From Phorcus lineatus (taxonomy: Eukaryota; Mollusca; Gastropoda; Trochida; Trochidae), in assembly GCA_921293015.1 (NCBI GenBank), contig OV121081.1, positions 62,885,022 to 62,949,021 on the forward strand: 64,000 nt of DNA, read 5' to 3'. The first letter of the stretch is position 1. Every line of letters begins with the position of its first letter. Shown here piece after piece: positions 47,930 through 61,988 of this stretch. A model generated the notes under the pieces. It saw only the letters and a list, made by a program, of their open reading frames with translations, did not search any database and was not told the origin of the DNA. Position numbers and translations under genes: made by a program.

Positions 47930-49250
47930 GTTGGCAGTTGACAAATAATTCCATCACACAAAATGTTTCAAATCAATTTGAGTAGGAAACCCCCTGGTTA
48001 ATAACGGCTCATGTAGATCACCAGAACACAAGAGAGTGTTGGGGACATCACTCTACTCCAGGTGCTCCGTTAACACGTTAAGTAGACATGTAACTCCATT
48101 ATCAATTATATACTAATTATATTACATAATTTAACACATATGATGATGTCCTGGTATAAATGATTTCTGAGCCATGTGGTGCAGGCAAGCCGAGTCACAA
48201 TGTCTGTTTTCAGCACCAATCACAATTCAGCACCTTCATATGGTCCTGGAGATAATTATGATACTTACCGCTACCAGGATTGGTCAGTATTTTTCGATAA
48301 CACAATCGATAACGTATCACCAACAGCCCAATTAAGATCTTTTAAAAGTTACAAATTGTTTTGATAGGTAAATTTTGCGTCACTTCACACTTTGTTTTTA
48401 CCAACATTTCAACATTTCTGCTGACGAGATAGGAAAGAAAATTCGTCATTCAAAATGTTGACATTTCGTGAAATGTTTCAATTATTAACTGTCAGGTTAT
48501 GAGTTGTGCTGAAAAACATTGCCAGTTGGTGTAAACATCTGTCAAACTTCTATCGTAATTAATCATTATTTGTTTTTATATTTAGTACATGATTCTTGTT
48601 TTTAAATGGGTATCTGAGTGCAAAATGTTGAAAACTTCTTATTGATATTTTGCATTAGAACATTAAAAGGATGTTTTTGTGGTAAACTGAATGGTTAGTT
48701 CTTATTCTAATCTTTTGTTAATGCATCGCGAGTCAAACGGACTTAAAAATTACATAAAAAAGTTAAGTGTCATATTTACAGTAATGCTAAACTATACAAC
48801 GACTGCTCGTAGTGATTGCAGTTAATTTCACTTGTTGAATGTTCCCTTGACATATATTTGCTTATTTTAACGCGATATATATGTCAGTAATTTGTTCAAA
48901 CAACTCATGAAGTTTTAATCACCGACAGAGAAGGTAAAAATGTTTGTTATGCCTTGTTATGTCTTTTCTTCTGAAAGAAATTTACCAAAGGATAATATTA
49001 AATTTTATTAGTATTTATATTACAGTTAAATGGTTTTGCCTATGTATTTTTAAAACTATGTGCAGCTAAAATAATGGCTTTTTAACAAAAAGGTATATCA
49101 ATTTCTTTCATCTTCAACTTCAAAACACATAAATGCCTTGATAATAAGGTAATATATGAAAATGACAGATGATGATAACAATTACTCTATGCAGTACAAT
49201 GTTCCTTATCTGTTGTAATTAGGAGATAAATCTTTTTATTTTTACTTATG
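47930..49250. other. No firm gene; one weak ORF
   Basis: A+T-rich sequence apart from the weak frame at 48176-48364. Confidence 0.45.
48176..48364 (+). CDS. Weak 62-residue ORF, unrecognised
   Basis: The frame reads MVQASRVTMSVFSTNHNSAP, then SYGPGDNYDTYRYQDWSVFF. Its composition is more protein-like than that of neighbouring frames, and a donor-like AGGTAAAT lies just after the stop. There is no recognised domain, no partner exon and no promoter evidence. It may be chance. Confidence 0.15.
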   Translation: MVQASRVTMSVFSTNHNSAPSYGPGDNYDTYRYQDWSVFFDNTIDNVSPTAQLRSFKSYKLF

Positions 49251-49256
49251 GATGTT

Positions 49257-49315
49257 AAGTAATGTATAATGTAATGTAATGCAATGTAATGTATAATGTA
49301 ATGTAAAGTAATGCA
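49257..49315 (+). repeat. TAATG-type pentanucleotide microsatellite
   Basis: Irregular repeats of GTAATGTAATG with single-base variants over about 60 bp. Confidence 0.85.
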
Positions 49316-49576
49316 TTTTTATCTCTTGATATAATTTCAAACCGAGGTTACAAGATTTGAAATGTTAATTTAGGGGTAAAAAATGCAATACAATAAAAAA
49401 CAGAATGGATGTTTCTCCATCCTAGCATGACTAATTATTAAAATAATGAGTAACTACTTCGCCAGCAAAGTGGTTAGGTCGAATAAGTACCGAGCGGTTC
49501 CATTTTGCTTGCTACGGTACAGTTCTATTTCAATAAAAAAACAACTAGAAATATGTGCATGTGATCCACAGTGATG

Positions 49577-49596
49577 CCCCCCCCCCCCCCCCCCCC
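49577..49596 (+). repeat. Poly-C run of 20
   Basis: Twenty consecutive C residues in an A+T-rich background. Confidence 0.95.
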
Positions 49597-49789
49597 ACAA
49601 ATCCATAACAAACATATACTAGAAAGGTTAATATATTAGCATCAATCAAATTGACATAATAATGACTCGTGAAATATACAAGATCAATGGTGCATAAGGA
49701 AGAGTTTTATATATTTGTCAACTTCTTTATTGTTGAGAATGTGACATTTGATACTCACACAGTCATCAAATAGTATAATTAGTATCTAC

Positions 49790-50500
49790 AGCCCCCAATA
49801 TGCACTAAGTTCAAATTGTTTCCATAGAAACCAAGTAAAATGAAAAGGTAAGAATAACCAAAGAAGCAAAGGCACCACCCAAGCACTAGATCTTACCACA
49901 TACCAGGTTTATTTGAATAATACTCATTAGATTTTTAGATAAAGGTTGGAAAATTACCCTACCCCCATAAACCGGAAAAATATTTAAAAATTGAGTAACC
50001 AGAGTAGCTAAAGACACCACTCCATCACTAGATGTAACCACATACCAACTTTTTTTTAAAATATTGAACGGTTTTTTTAGATATGGCCCGGAAAAGAAGC
50101 ACGGGGGATGCACTAAGTTAAAATTGTTTCCATGGAAACCAGAAAAAAATAAATTCAAAATAACTAAATAGCAAAAGGCACCACTCCACCACTATACCTA
50201 ACCACATACCAAGTTTCGTAAAAAAAATATTGAACGGTTTTTGAGATATGGTCCGGAAAGCATCCCCCTCCTTTATGCACTAAGTTAAAACTGTTTCCAT
50301 GGAAACCAGAAACAAAGAAAATTCAGAATAACCAAAATAGCAAAAGGCACCTCTAGACCTAACCACATAGCAAGTTTCGTAAAAAAAATATTAAACAATT
50401 TTTGAGATATTTTCCGGAAACGTAAGCATTTCAAAATTACGGAATTACGGACGGGACTGAAAACATTATGTCTCCCGCAAAGCTTTTTGCGGGGGACATA
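49790..50500 (+). mobile_element. Third Helentron/pearl-like element, 5' end not found
   Basis: About four core units with period 154-167 bp are seen. GTTTCCAT lies at 49818, 50126 and 50293, and one intermediate unit has lost that motif. A short GGACGGGAC relic of the microsatellite follows, then a hairpin at 50467-50500 with arms TATGTCTCCCGCAAA and TTTGCGGGGGACATA. Order and orientation are the same as in 34549-35457, but the bases are a different family. No matching 5' terminus is found upstream. Confidence 0.7.
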
Positions 50501-50504
50501 AAAA

Positions 50505-52495
50505 TCAAAACGAAGACCAAAATGATTTTATTAGTGACTCCGAGGGGAAAAGTCAAAGTTATTGTAAATGCCTTTGATGGCCCATGGGTTAAACAACACT
50601 GTTACAACACAAGTTTACCTTTTACATTTTACTTTTTGAACATGCGGTGTCATTACATAGAAATACAAGGTAACAAACGATAAAAAGAACATCGAAAGTT
50701 TAATGCTCTTTTCAACAAAATAACGAGATAATGATGAGGTTTTAACAGAGCAGTGCAAAGTGTAAAAATGATGTTTGTTTATCCATAGCTCCCATAGGAT
50801 TCAATGGTTTCACTATTTTCGTAAACCTTATCTTAAAAAAACATTTGAACTTTTCAACAGTAATAGATAAAACAGTGTTTAAGTAAATCTTTTTATTAAT
50901 GTATTTTAATGTTTCAAAGGATGAAATCTTATTTGCTTAGGATATCCTCCGATGGAATTTAAAGATAAAGAATATGGAGAAGAAAAAATGCTACAAAAAT
51001 GTTTCTTAATATAAAAGATTGATGAATGATAAAAATGAGAGTAATTTAGATCAAGAACGAAAGATGTATGCATACAAGATTGGTCTGCTCGTGTAAGTGA
51101 ATCTTCCACTTTACAAGCTCATTGCATATTCAAGACCACCCTTCAGTCGAACCATACTTATGCCAGATTAAGGATGTCCGTTCCTCAAATTTAAAGTATT
51201 AAACTTTTTTTCTAACTTATATTTTTCAAAGGTTTAGTGTATTTGCTTTAAATATCAACCCCCAAAAATGGGGGTTAGTCTGGGTTTTTTCGAGATATTT
51301 TAAGACAAAGATCCCTTTGTCAGTCAGAGTTTTAACATGGGAGTCTATGGGAAAATGTTGACCTTTTCGGAGAAATCTTAAATTTGAATTAGTTCCTGTA
51401 TCAAACTTTTTTTCATATGTAAATATGTTATAGTTAAAGTCATAGTCTCATTTTTGTAAGGCAACTAAACTGAACTAATTATTCTTCACGAACAAACTCT
51501 GATCACTAACACAAATATTTCCTGTCGCATTTGCAAAGATTTTCATTTTTATGCCCGTTTTACAGTTTTGGATGAAGCAGCTTATTGGCGTGTGCCGTTT
51601 CAGACCGATGAGGTACCGAATCAAGTGCAATCCCATCGCGAGTACGAAACACCGGAAATCTAGTCATCGCAGCGCCGATACTTATGACAGACGCAATCTT
51701 CATTGAGTTAACCACCTTTTTGTCATTTCTATATTTGAAAGGCGTAAGCTATTAGCTATTTTCATTGGATATTCAGCTTGGAAATTTTATGCGTTCTTCG
51801 TCACGGCCTTAGCGAAATGACGTGGTAAGGACTAACGCTTGCAACAGACATAATATTCGGGTAGGGTAGGGTAGTTTGAACTTCATTATTGAGGGCTAGA
51901 ATGCCTGCAGAGTTCTGAAAATTGTTGCAAACGTCAGGGGAAAGATTTCTGTGAGTGGTGAACTATTTTTCCGGCATTTATTACAATTTGCCTTGCAAAA
52001 ATGAGCCTATGACTTTAACATAATTTTCTTCTAGAAAAAAGTATAAAATATATATGGTAGTGTGGGTTTTTAGCCGCTACGGCACAACATTATCAACATT
52101 GAAGCTATTTGTGTACTAAAAATATGCTTTCTCCCACTTATTATCTACAAATCTACCTGAATGCATACATCCAAATCATATTCTTTCAACAAAATCTACT
52201 TCTGAGAAAAACAGTTTATAGAACTAGCTCAAACGACAGTTACAATTGAAAATTGATGAGTCAGCAAATTTTTTGAAAAATTCAAAATACATTAGACACG
52301 TTTTTTCTCTTCATACACCCCATATATCATTGATTTACAATAAATCAACATGACAATAATACAAAACAATAGAAGTAAACCACAAATTCAATTTATTTCT
52401 TTTATCACATTACATTTATAAAGGTACAGCAAGTAAAAGTCATGAAGGGAAGCAACTGGTCAACATGAAGCGCACACAAAATGCCTAGAGAAATA
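50505..52495. other. Gene-free stretch
   Basis: A+T-rich sequence. Frames at 50468-50683 and 50906-51109 show no recognisable features. Confidence 0.5.
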
Positions 52496-52499
52496 TGTC

Positions 52500-52736
52500 T
52501 TGTCTGGTACACACATAAACTTTAACTCAATAAGCAACTGTAAATACTTAGTTTTTGTATGTTATCCAATAGGAATCTGTCAAGATATTACTCTCAAACT
52601 AAGATTCACAAACAAACTTACATGGTCAGAACACATCCTAGGTTTGTATGATCTGTATGTTTCTGCATCCATTAGAATGGTTTATCCTCTATTCCGAATT
52701 GAATGTAAGTACACATGTATCAGAAAAGATGGATAA
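52500..52736 (+). pseudogene. Non-LTR retrotransposon reverse transcriptase remnant
   Basis: The frame includes SNCKYLVFV, then ITLKLRFTNKLTWSEHILGL and YDLYVSASIRM. The KYL...L.FTNKLTW.EHI..LY..AS.R order matches the segment just after the catalytic palm in reverse transcriptases of CR1/jockey-like LINEs. It is short, corrupted and without the YADD box. Confidence 0.5.
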
Positions 52737-52739
52737 GTT

Positions 52740-54670
52740 TTTTAACTACACTCATTAGAGTTGATACCTTTTCATTAAAAAGGCAAACATCTGATATTGT
52801 CATATCTTTTTAAACTCCATTACATTTCATACAATGATAAACCTAATTTTTATTTTTGAATTAGATAGATAAGTTTGAAGGAAAGATGTGACTTTTATTG
52901 TCAATAAAACTAATTGTTATTTAATGAAGGAATTATTCAAATGAGAAAGTTGTCTAATGCTGCTTGGGCTTGGGCAGTATTTCAGCCAAATTCCTGCAAA
53001 ACTATTATCATAACTTTTCTTAATATTCATCATTTCGGTTACAAATTCTACTTTTTGTAGCAACAACATATATAACTTAAATAATATATCCCCATCATTT
53101 TAAATTTATCGCTTATAAATGTCATTACAGATATATTTTATGATCAGAATAAATTAAATAAATTCAGTTTTAATGTGTTTTATATATTTGATATTTATCA
53201 ATTTATTTCCCTCAATTTAAATTTCTGCATTTTTTATGCAGCTTTAGCATCTTCAGTGGTGTTCTCAGGTTCTAAAAAAAGAATAATGAAAATCAGGTCT
53301 ACAACAAAATCTACATTGAGTGCATTCAGTGAGATAAATGTGACAAATAAAGGCATGTCCCATTTTAAGCATTGTTTCAGCAAGTCTAGGTTACTTGTTC
53401 ACAATCAGAAAGAGATAATTCTTATGAAAGAAATAACATAAGTTAAATCATAAGTGGAATTGATGTTTACAGCAAAGAAAGAAGATTTAGATTATGAATA
53501 GTTGGCAATACATTATACATACCAGTGCAAGTGGTTTGTTATTGTTTCATGTTGGCCTCACCTTGTCCCTCCCATCGTTATATATCAACTGACAAGCATG
53601 ACCTATTTCCAATAGCGGACAATCAGCTGACTAGCATGACCTGTGTTGACTCTTGGTTTTCAGTTTTTAGCAGAATTTTTTATTTTGCTGCCGCTGTCAG
53701 GGAGAATATAAAAGGGGAAGCTTGATCATTACCCCATCATTTTCAACAATGAATTGAGAAAATTCATGTGTCGCGATTTGGCGGTGTCTAGCCATGTTTG
53801 CCAAGGAGAAATGTTGCATTGCTTCAAGGGGTTTGTAAATTCATTAATACCTTTAGGTAGCTTCATAACCTCAATTTAGTGACATGACATATTATGTTTC
53901 AACACTTGTACACACCGGGAACTTAACTTGAGGGCGAATGTAAACACATGCGATTGTAACTTGAGACTTGGCCCCCTCTGTTTATTCCCACTGTTCACTT
54001 ATTATGCGCAATCGGCCGAAATAACCAGTTATCGTAACTGGCCTCAGTCCACAATTAATTTCCAGTGCATTTATCATTAGTTACATGGGTCACTGTTAAG
54101 CTACCTGACATTGCGGGACTGGGGGACTTGTTTTGAAGTGAAAATACATACTCTTGACACTACAAAATTGCAGACTAAACTTGGTGTTGACCATGCCGAT
54201 TTTGAAATATGAATGAAAACTGTCAATATACACTGGCATGCCAGCAAAAGCACATGAAAGTGCCAAAAATATGCACATTCTATGACCCACACCCATTAAA
54301 AAATACTCACTCAAAAAATTTAGAAAAATTACAGATGAAACTACCAGTTCTTACCTCTCAATCAAATCCAGAAACATGTGTCTCCAATGTAAACAAACCT
54401 AGAAAATGATATCCCACAATACACCTCTATTTCATCATTTCCTCCTCTCCCACAACCACTACCGGGTCAAAATAACTGTGACCTGAGGCCAACTTCATTA
54501 CGGTTGTCGTAAAAATATTACGTTTGATAATTTTGATGTACATGTACATTTAATCAGAAATCATCAAAATTGAGAAATTACGGCTTTATTTTGGTGTATA
54601 TCAATAAGAACATTATGATTCAAGGTTATTTGATTGTTGTAACTTTGACTTGTAAGTTGACAGTTTGGTC
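52740..54670. other. No gene seen
   Basis: A+T-rich sequence between two LINE remnants. A frame at 53175-53441 has an acceptor-like TTTTTTATGCAG inside it, but no recognised domain. Confidence 0.4.
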
Positions 54671-54679
54671 ATGCGCAGT

Positions 54680-55100
54680 AGATGAGGAGCGAACATCCTT
54701 AAGTCATCCAAATTGCGTCGCATTCTTTCCAAATTGCGTTGCTCATCTTCTGAACTTAAGATTGTATCTTATAGACGCGCCTTCTCGAATACTACTATTG
54801 ATGCAATGTGCCCGATTTTTGGGGATGGTCTTGAAGATATTAATTTGCCCAGTATACACCTCATTAACAGACAAATATATACCAGTGTGTTTTTATAAGT
54901 ATCCATCTAACCAAAAATGTATCCAATTACTGTCCAGCCAAAACCCTTTTGTTATAACACTAGCGCCTTATTTAAAGAATATGTTCAATGTTCGTAATGC
55001 GCTTTTGAAACAAACTTACGACGAATGTACTTATGTAAATGTACTATAGGCCTCATAGGCCATCATCTACGTAATAAAGAGTCTGAGTCTGAGTCTGATA
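54680..55100 (+). pseudogene. LINE 3' end remnant with GAGTCT tail
   Basis: One frame reads LRRILSKLRCSSSELKIVSY and CPIFGDGLEDINLPSIHL. Another resumes with KYPSNQKCIQLLSSQN and APYLKNMFNVRNAL. This order resembles the C-terminal region after the reverse transcriptase in some invertebrate LINEs, where a cysteine/histidine-containing segment precedes the end of the ORF. It is followed by AATAAAGAGTCTGAGTCTGA (from about 55073), a short-repeat tail typical of a LINE 3' end. At least one frameshift and a missing cysteine/histidine motif show that it is decayed. Confidence 0.6.
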
Positions 55101-55104
55101 ATGA

Positions 55105-58100
55105 GAGTAATAATAACATTAGTCCTTTTCATATTAACGTAATATGGAATTAGAATAGTTAGTAACATTTCTAGAAAATCATTACCTGTAGCATATTTAC
55201 CTTTCAGATTAACCAATCTTAATGTTCACAAAATGTATCTATGAGATCTTCCAAATTATTGCTCTATGATTATATGAAAAAGGAAGAAACATTTTAAATA
55301 AAAATATATGCAACTTAAATAAATTTCAGTATCCGTAATTTGTTTAATTTACTTAAACTAAATAACATCGTGTGTGATAATTTTACAAATCACAAGCATG
55401 AAATCATAATTCGGATTGTAATGTTAAGGTTTTTAAATGAAGGTGAAAAAATAAGGCTTGGTCAACCCAGAACATATCAACAGGGTATCGCATTTTCATT
55501 ACTTTTCATAAAAGTAATAATTTATTCTTCTTGTATCGGAACCTGTAAACGCACATTTATACATTTATAAAGTTTAAAAAGTGTACTTAAGTGACAACAA
55601 ATCGTCCATATGAAGAAGACTGACTACCACTTTAAAGTCGATACACTTCCTTCTTCGAATGATTAACAAGCACGCTGCTTTATCCTCACAGCTTTTTAAA
55701 GAGAGATAATTGCATTTCCCTTGAATAGAAGAGTTTCATTGTGGAACTTTTATTTAGTTTGGATCGTGACCTAATCCAAACATCATGTGTAAATTCATTC
55801 AACCATTTTTTTCCTGAAATTAAGGCATTCATACAGCTGAATACCAAAATGCTGTTCACATACCCGAATATACTAGTGATGTACATGTACATGTACATGT
55901 AATTTGGGATACTTTTGAGGTATCGTAGCATTGCGAAAAAGAAACGTATACTGTTGAATTTTCAATACAGATGTGCAGATCCACTTTTCTTTAAGGCAAA
56001 TGTTTATCAAACCCTCCAATTAACCGTTACATTTTTGGTAGGTCACTAGTACTGAAGTGAAGTGACCTGGGGTCAAATTTCGAAAACACAAATTGTTTTT
56101 TCACTACAAAATCATTCTTAGGTTATCAACTGCTCTAAAAATGAGTATTGTTTGTTCCTTTGCACCAAGTAAATGTGATTTGGGCTGATTTTATCATCAG
56201 AGACTCGATATGGAACATTTTATTCGACATTTAATGAAATCGAAATTTCGAAATATGACCCCCATCTGTCTATTTCAAGATGCCAAATTTCGAAAGACCA
56301 GACGATCCCTAAATAAGTTCAGGAATGGTTTTTTTCACACATGAACGATGGGTGATCCGTTGTCAGTTTTGCAAAGGTTAATTTATTTACGTCCAAACTA
56401 AATTCAAATTACACGGTATGGAGCTGTATCGTTTTATGTACCAGAATGATCTGCCTTAATATTCGATTGGACAAAAACTTACATTCAAGTTTTCATTTTG
56501 TACTTTGACAGTTCTTTCCTCTTACTGTTACATTTATCATTTTAACCTCTATTTTGATGAAGTCAACAAACCAAATAGATCTCCCGACCGATTCTCATTA
56601 TCAGCTCCTCACATGTAAAAATTGCTGATTTGGTGTTCCGAGAATGTCTTCCAGCAGGGATTTACATTACACCATTTCCATTTCTAAATAACTCTTAAGT
56701 GAATTTTGAGAAACAATGTTGAGAACAATCTGCTTCAGGGGTTCTCTTTTCAGTAAATATTGTTTTTAACCTTCCGCCCCAAAACGAAGAAAAACAATGA
56801 CATTTTTAAGTAGCGTGAGAACAAACAGCTATTCCGGAAATCAAGACATTCAATATTAAAGAGCAATTTATAAGAGCTTAACATGATTCACCAACTTTCA
56901 AAGTGCTGCTTCATGCTCAAGCAATTTTGATAGTGATGGAATATGATTCATGACGTGGGTTCCCTGGAGAAAACAAAGCATTGTGCAATCAATTTACTTC
57001 CTCCCTTACTCAATCATCTCAGAGTTGACAAAGAAGAATAAGATGTCATCCTTTAAACCTTGATCCCAATTGTGCATATGATCAGAACATGCAAGCCAAG
57101 GGAGCTATCTCTTATGAATGGGAGCAGTTTTCAAGCAGATGAAGGCTCCACACAACTTCTTATGAGCATCTTCTTTGTCTCCTGCAATAGCAACCTCTTG
57201 ACAGTGACTAATTCTTTCATCTAGATTTTGAAATTATTATTAACAAAATGCGTTCCACATGTCACGAGTTTACTAATTGTTCACTAGTTCAAGCACGTAA
57301 GTAAGTGTGAGTGAGTTTTGCTTAAAGTAACTTTTCATTAATATTCAACTTGTATCAAGTGCAATAATATATCGTTTACCGTATCTACTATGAAAATTCT
57401 TATAAATTATACATATATTTTGCCGCTATGGGCACTTCATGTCACGCCATGGCCGAGGTGAGTTGCTCTACCCCTCGACCACACATCATCTTTATTTGAT
57501 GTATATCTATATTTTTACAGAATAAACTTTTAAAACAAGCACCGCCTCAGTCCACTATATCAGCGGCCAGGACCCGCGACAGTGTGTTGACTTAAAAGTA
57601 AAAACAACTTAATGAAAACGATCATCATGTTATCACAAAGTTAACACATTGTTACTAATAAATCTAATACACGGTTTAATGGAAGGGAAAGGCAGGTTCT
57701 ATTTCTAAATATTGATAAGTTTATACGTACTATACTTTTGATGACTGAATGGAATCGGCTTCATTGGATAGAAACAGTATTACCATTGCTTCTTGCTTTG
57801 TCTTGCCCAAGTGTACTGGCTACTGTGGAATGCAAGCTCCTTTATGTAGAAGATAGTGTTTTGCTCTTGAAATGCTTTCACGGTGATTATACAGAATATT
57901 GAATAGAAAATATCATAACCCTGCTTGCTAAGTTGATTCGCTCTATATAAAGTCAAGGTCAGGCAAATATGTGGTATTATGATATGTGTCAGTTAAAAAC
58001 TGATTAAAATATCCTTTTATATATGTCGAAAACAAATAAAGAACCGGAAACATAGTTGAAACAAATATATTTTTTGATGTTTTAACGGAGAAGTTTGTTT

Positions 58101-61100
58101 ACATATTCTGGTGTGTCTCAACTTTAGTCCGTGGTTAGTTTGATGACACAAGGTGCCTTCCATACATTCTGATGTAAAGACGCTAAAAAAATATCTCTCT
58201 CCCCAAGATCTCTGATAATTACAATTAGAGGAATCCAATATCATCAGCTAAACATTTTCAAATAGTTTGGTGATATCATCCTGGTTCATTAATAGATCAT
58301 GCCAAACGTTTGAAAATAGCATTGATAGTAAAAGTATTTGTCAACATTTAAACTATATTCATTTTACTATTAAATTGCATGCAGTTTCTACTGAGAAATT
58401 GTGGAAACAAAACAAAAGGATCTCGGGATGAAAAACTCATATAATGCCATGTTTCTTTTACTAGTGCATTACCTTAATGGGTCAGTAGCATGGTTTATTT
58501 CAAATAATTAAGGTGTAGTGATACGCGACAAGTCAAGAGTGTCTGTGCAACTGTCCAGTTTGGAAAGGAGAATGTCATCAACGAGATGATTGTCCATCAA
58601 ACTATTATCAGCCCACATGCACGTCAACATCCCATTTCAAAGGCCAAATTAGTAATCGAATCGGCCTACTTCTTAGAAACAACTTGCTAGTATTGATAAG
58701 ACATTTTATTCAGGCAAAATCTTTTAAAACCATTCTTAGAGCTAACGGATAAGGTGCAACAGTCAGACGCAATCCAATCGCGGACTTTGGGTTTACCAGA
58801 CTAGTTGTAACTGTGGTTGCAGTAACATATGTGAAACCTGCCGACAATTCAACACAAAACTTCAATACAAAAATCTGACCTCAAATCCGCACTTTCTAAG
58901 CACATCATCAACAACCCAAACAACTCTATCAACTGCATACACAGTAAGAACCTGGCTTCCAATGTCAATGAAGATTAGCTTCTGAGATCGTAAGATTACA
59001 ATGAATGGTGTAATTTTTACCAACATGATTATTAGTCATACATAAAGCTTCTAAACAATCTTACATTAATTAATATCTACAATTTTACTGCTAATAACGA
59101 CTTTCGATAAGACGTTTTGTTTGTAGAAAAAAATCAAATCTTCCATGTATCATGACTTACAATGTGCGCACTAGTTCAATAAATCCTAGAGGCCTATGTA
59201 TATTTTACAATTTGAGTTTGCAATGCAAATCTCGCTTGTAAAACTTTTTATTTCATTTATCTCTCTAATTAGGTTTCCTCACTTTTTTTCACATGGTAAC
59301 TTTGATAAACCTCTTCAGGATGGAAGCATTTCAAAATAGTGTGCTCCAAATCAAGTATCATTTCCTATTGATGAACGAGGAGTGTTAAATTGAAATGTCA
59401 ATGTTGATAAAGTAAAGGAGTTTTAAGATACCTGAACGCAGTACTAATTGAAGTTTTTGTAATCCAAGGACGTTTCTGTTGTTCGATTACGACACGAAAA
59501 GGCACTGCAAGTTCAAGAATTTGATTTGAATGGATATGTTAAAGGGGAAATAAAAAAGAAAAATTGCGAACGAAAGACACTATAGAGACATATCAAGTTC
59601 AGTTGACGTTAGCACAAGAGTATTTCTGGATTATTTGTTAAGAATTGACTTTTTTCTTCATATCGTAACAAATCCAAATAACATCATTCATTGACATTAG
59701 GGTAAAACATTTGTAGTGACATATTTTCAATATGAGCACATGTGCACAATCACTTTTACCTAGCAAAAAATTTTTCAGTGCAACTTACTATATTTGTCGT
59801 ATGTTAAGTCACAGATAATTTTTCCTGGATATGTTCGAACGATTGAAATGGCGAAAAATTATTATACTAAAACATGTGTCATTTAGAAACTAGAGAAAAA
59901 GTTTTAAACATTTGATCTCGCTTGGGTGATAAAAAAATTTCACTGTAGTTTCGTATTGGTCTTTGTCTGATAGACGATGTGGTAATTGGCACATGAAATG
60001 CTATCAATGTGACTATTCGACTTATTGATATTAATACACTGGAATAAACTATGTAATAAATGTTCAGTCTGATATTTTTTCTTTCTTATCATACATCTAG
60101 TAAATCAAGCCAAGTTAAAACTAGAGAGTAAATGTAAGTGTAAACATGGGTCCTTTACATTTCTCTTAACTTACATAGCATTCCTTTGGTCAGTCAGTCA
60201 TAAGCACAAATCTAATGAGATGGTATTTATTCTCACTAAGTTAAAGTAATTTCATGTTTACGAAGTGGAAAAGCTTTAAAAAAAACCTGAAAGATTTATT
60301 ACAGGGGTCTTACGTAACCATTTCATTACAGGAGGGGCTATATCATAGACCTATATATGTAACTTCGGTATTAACGAAGCAAATAAAGAAAGTTCCGCTC
60401 ATAGAGCTTAAACCGTAGTTATGATGGACTAGCGCAAGGCCATAGCAAATGAGTGGTCCATGTTCCAAGTGCACCATCAGGCCACATTTATGCTTTGAGA
60501 GCATACACCCAACCATGGAAAACTACTTTTGAGAGAGATGTTCTCGTATTTTTACAGCAATGTTTAACTTAATTACATTTAACATTCCTCTGTCGCCCCT
60601 CTCATACTTTTTCAGTATTACCAAAACGGTTTATTTGTTTATTCTCTTTACAAATCTTCCATGTATGAACTACAATAATAGTTCAACCTATTGGTAAAAT
60701 TATTCATCTTTAATATGTGTTATTACACTTGCATTCACAGAATTGATTATTTTTCAATTGAAACTTAACAACAATCAGATGAGCTTTTGGCAGTATAAGA
60801 ATGCAGTACAGGATATGGTACAATGTAGGTTTCCTTAGACGTTAATATGACCCAACAGGAGATAAAACAAGTCATGTTTTTTAAGCAAGTTGAACTCGCT
60901 TTAATATAAACCTTACTGGTTAACGGTTTCTTGCAGATTCCCCAGATACTTAATTATAAAGGTCAAATATTTGAATCTTGTATCAATTAAGGGTGATACT
61001 TATCTTTAAGTGCGATTGATACTAAAATCATAAATGTTTGGTTTTGCCAATCCTATAGCTTTAATAGTCAAGACAGGCGGACGGCAAGGGTTAGATCTGT

Positions 61101-61380
61101 GAAGAACAAATATGTATACGCATCTTGCTTGTGTTTTTTCTTGGGTCATTTACCAAAATTACACCCAAAAAAATTGCTTTGCTGGTTTCCTCCCTTGTCG
61201 TGCTCCATTTAATATCCATCATGATAAGAGATCTTATTAAAGAAACTGTCCTAACCAATCTATGTTTTAATGTGTCTATACACAGAATAAATTACTTCTT
61301 ACTTCTCACAAATTAAGAATCATACATTAAATTTGTGTCAAAGGCATGTGGAAAAATGTGATATTTTATTTGCTTTTATT
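55105..61380. other. Long gene-free stretch
   Basis: More than 6 kb of A+T-rich sequence with only short open frames. A minus-strand tRNA-like head (TGGTCGAGGGGTAGAGC, about 57480) lacks a B-box. A short match to 30693 lies near 60312. Confidence 0.45.
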
Positions 61381-61389
61381 TAATAACCT

Positions 61390-61870
61390 TTACAAAACTA
61401 GTACACATACTGCCCATCGGCAGCATTATACTAAAGACCATTTGAACCTTCACCTCTTTGTTGATAACAACCAGCTTTACAATTCTATTAAGCCCACGGA
61501 AATAACCTCTTAGTCTTCAAGAATGTGTATATGACATCGCTCAGTGGATAACAGCTAACTACTTGAAACTAAAGGCAGACAAATACAGAATTCCTTACTT
61601 TTGGATATAATCAGCGGCTAAGCAAACTTCCAGCCTCTACAATCCTCAACTTCGATGGCATTGAAGTCTCCACAACCACTGAAGCCAGAACCCTTGGAGA
61701 AATCTTTGATTCCATAATGTCTATCGCTCCTCACTTGACAGCGGTCAGCAGGTCCTATTCTCTCTATCAGAATAAACAGTGAGACTTGATCTCGGCACGA
61801 TTAAACTTCTCTTCAAAGAACATTCACATATGCAACACTGGAACAACAAGACTATTATAAGAAACAACTG
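61390..61870 (+). pseudogene. LINE (CR1/L2-like) reverse transcriptase remnant
   Basis: Across shifted frames the translation reads HLNLHLFVDNNQLYNSIKPT, where FVDNNQLY stands in place of the YADDTQLY catalytic box. It continues AQWITANYLKLKADK, SKLPASTILNFDGIEVSTTT and EARTLGEIFDSIMSIAPHL. These segments in this order match the palm and thumb of CR1/L2-type reverse transcriptases. Stops, frameshifts and the lost catalytic aspartates make it inactive. Confidence 0.75.
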
Positions 61871-61987
61871 AAAAGATTCCTGTTAACTAAAGTAAATGTT
61901 TGATTTCGCTTGAAGAGTTCTTTCAGACACTCCCTTACTTTTCACCAATGGAGACCCATTTGAATTGAAATCATTCGCTTCAGAAAT

Positions 61988-61988
61988 G

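Noticed and set aside
54096-54409. Overlapping short frames on both strands
   Set aside because: No domain and no splice signals; the frames overlap on opposite strands.
57415-57490. tRNA-like sequence on the minus strand
   Set aside because: Only an A-box-like segment (TGGTCGAGGGGTAGAGC) is seen; no B-box follows.
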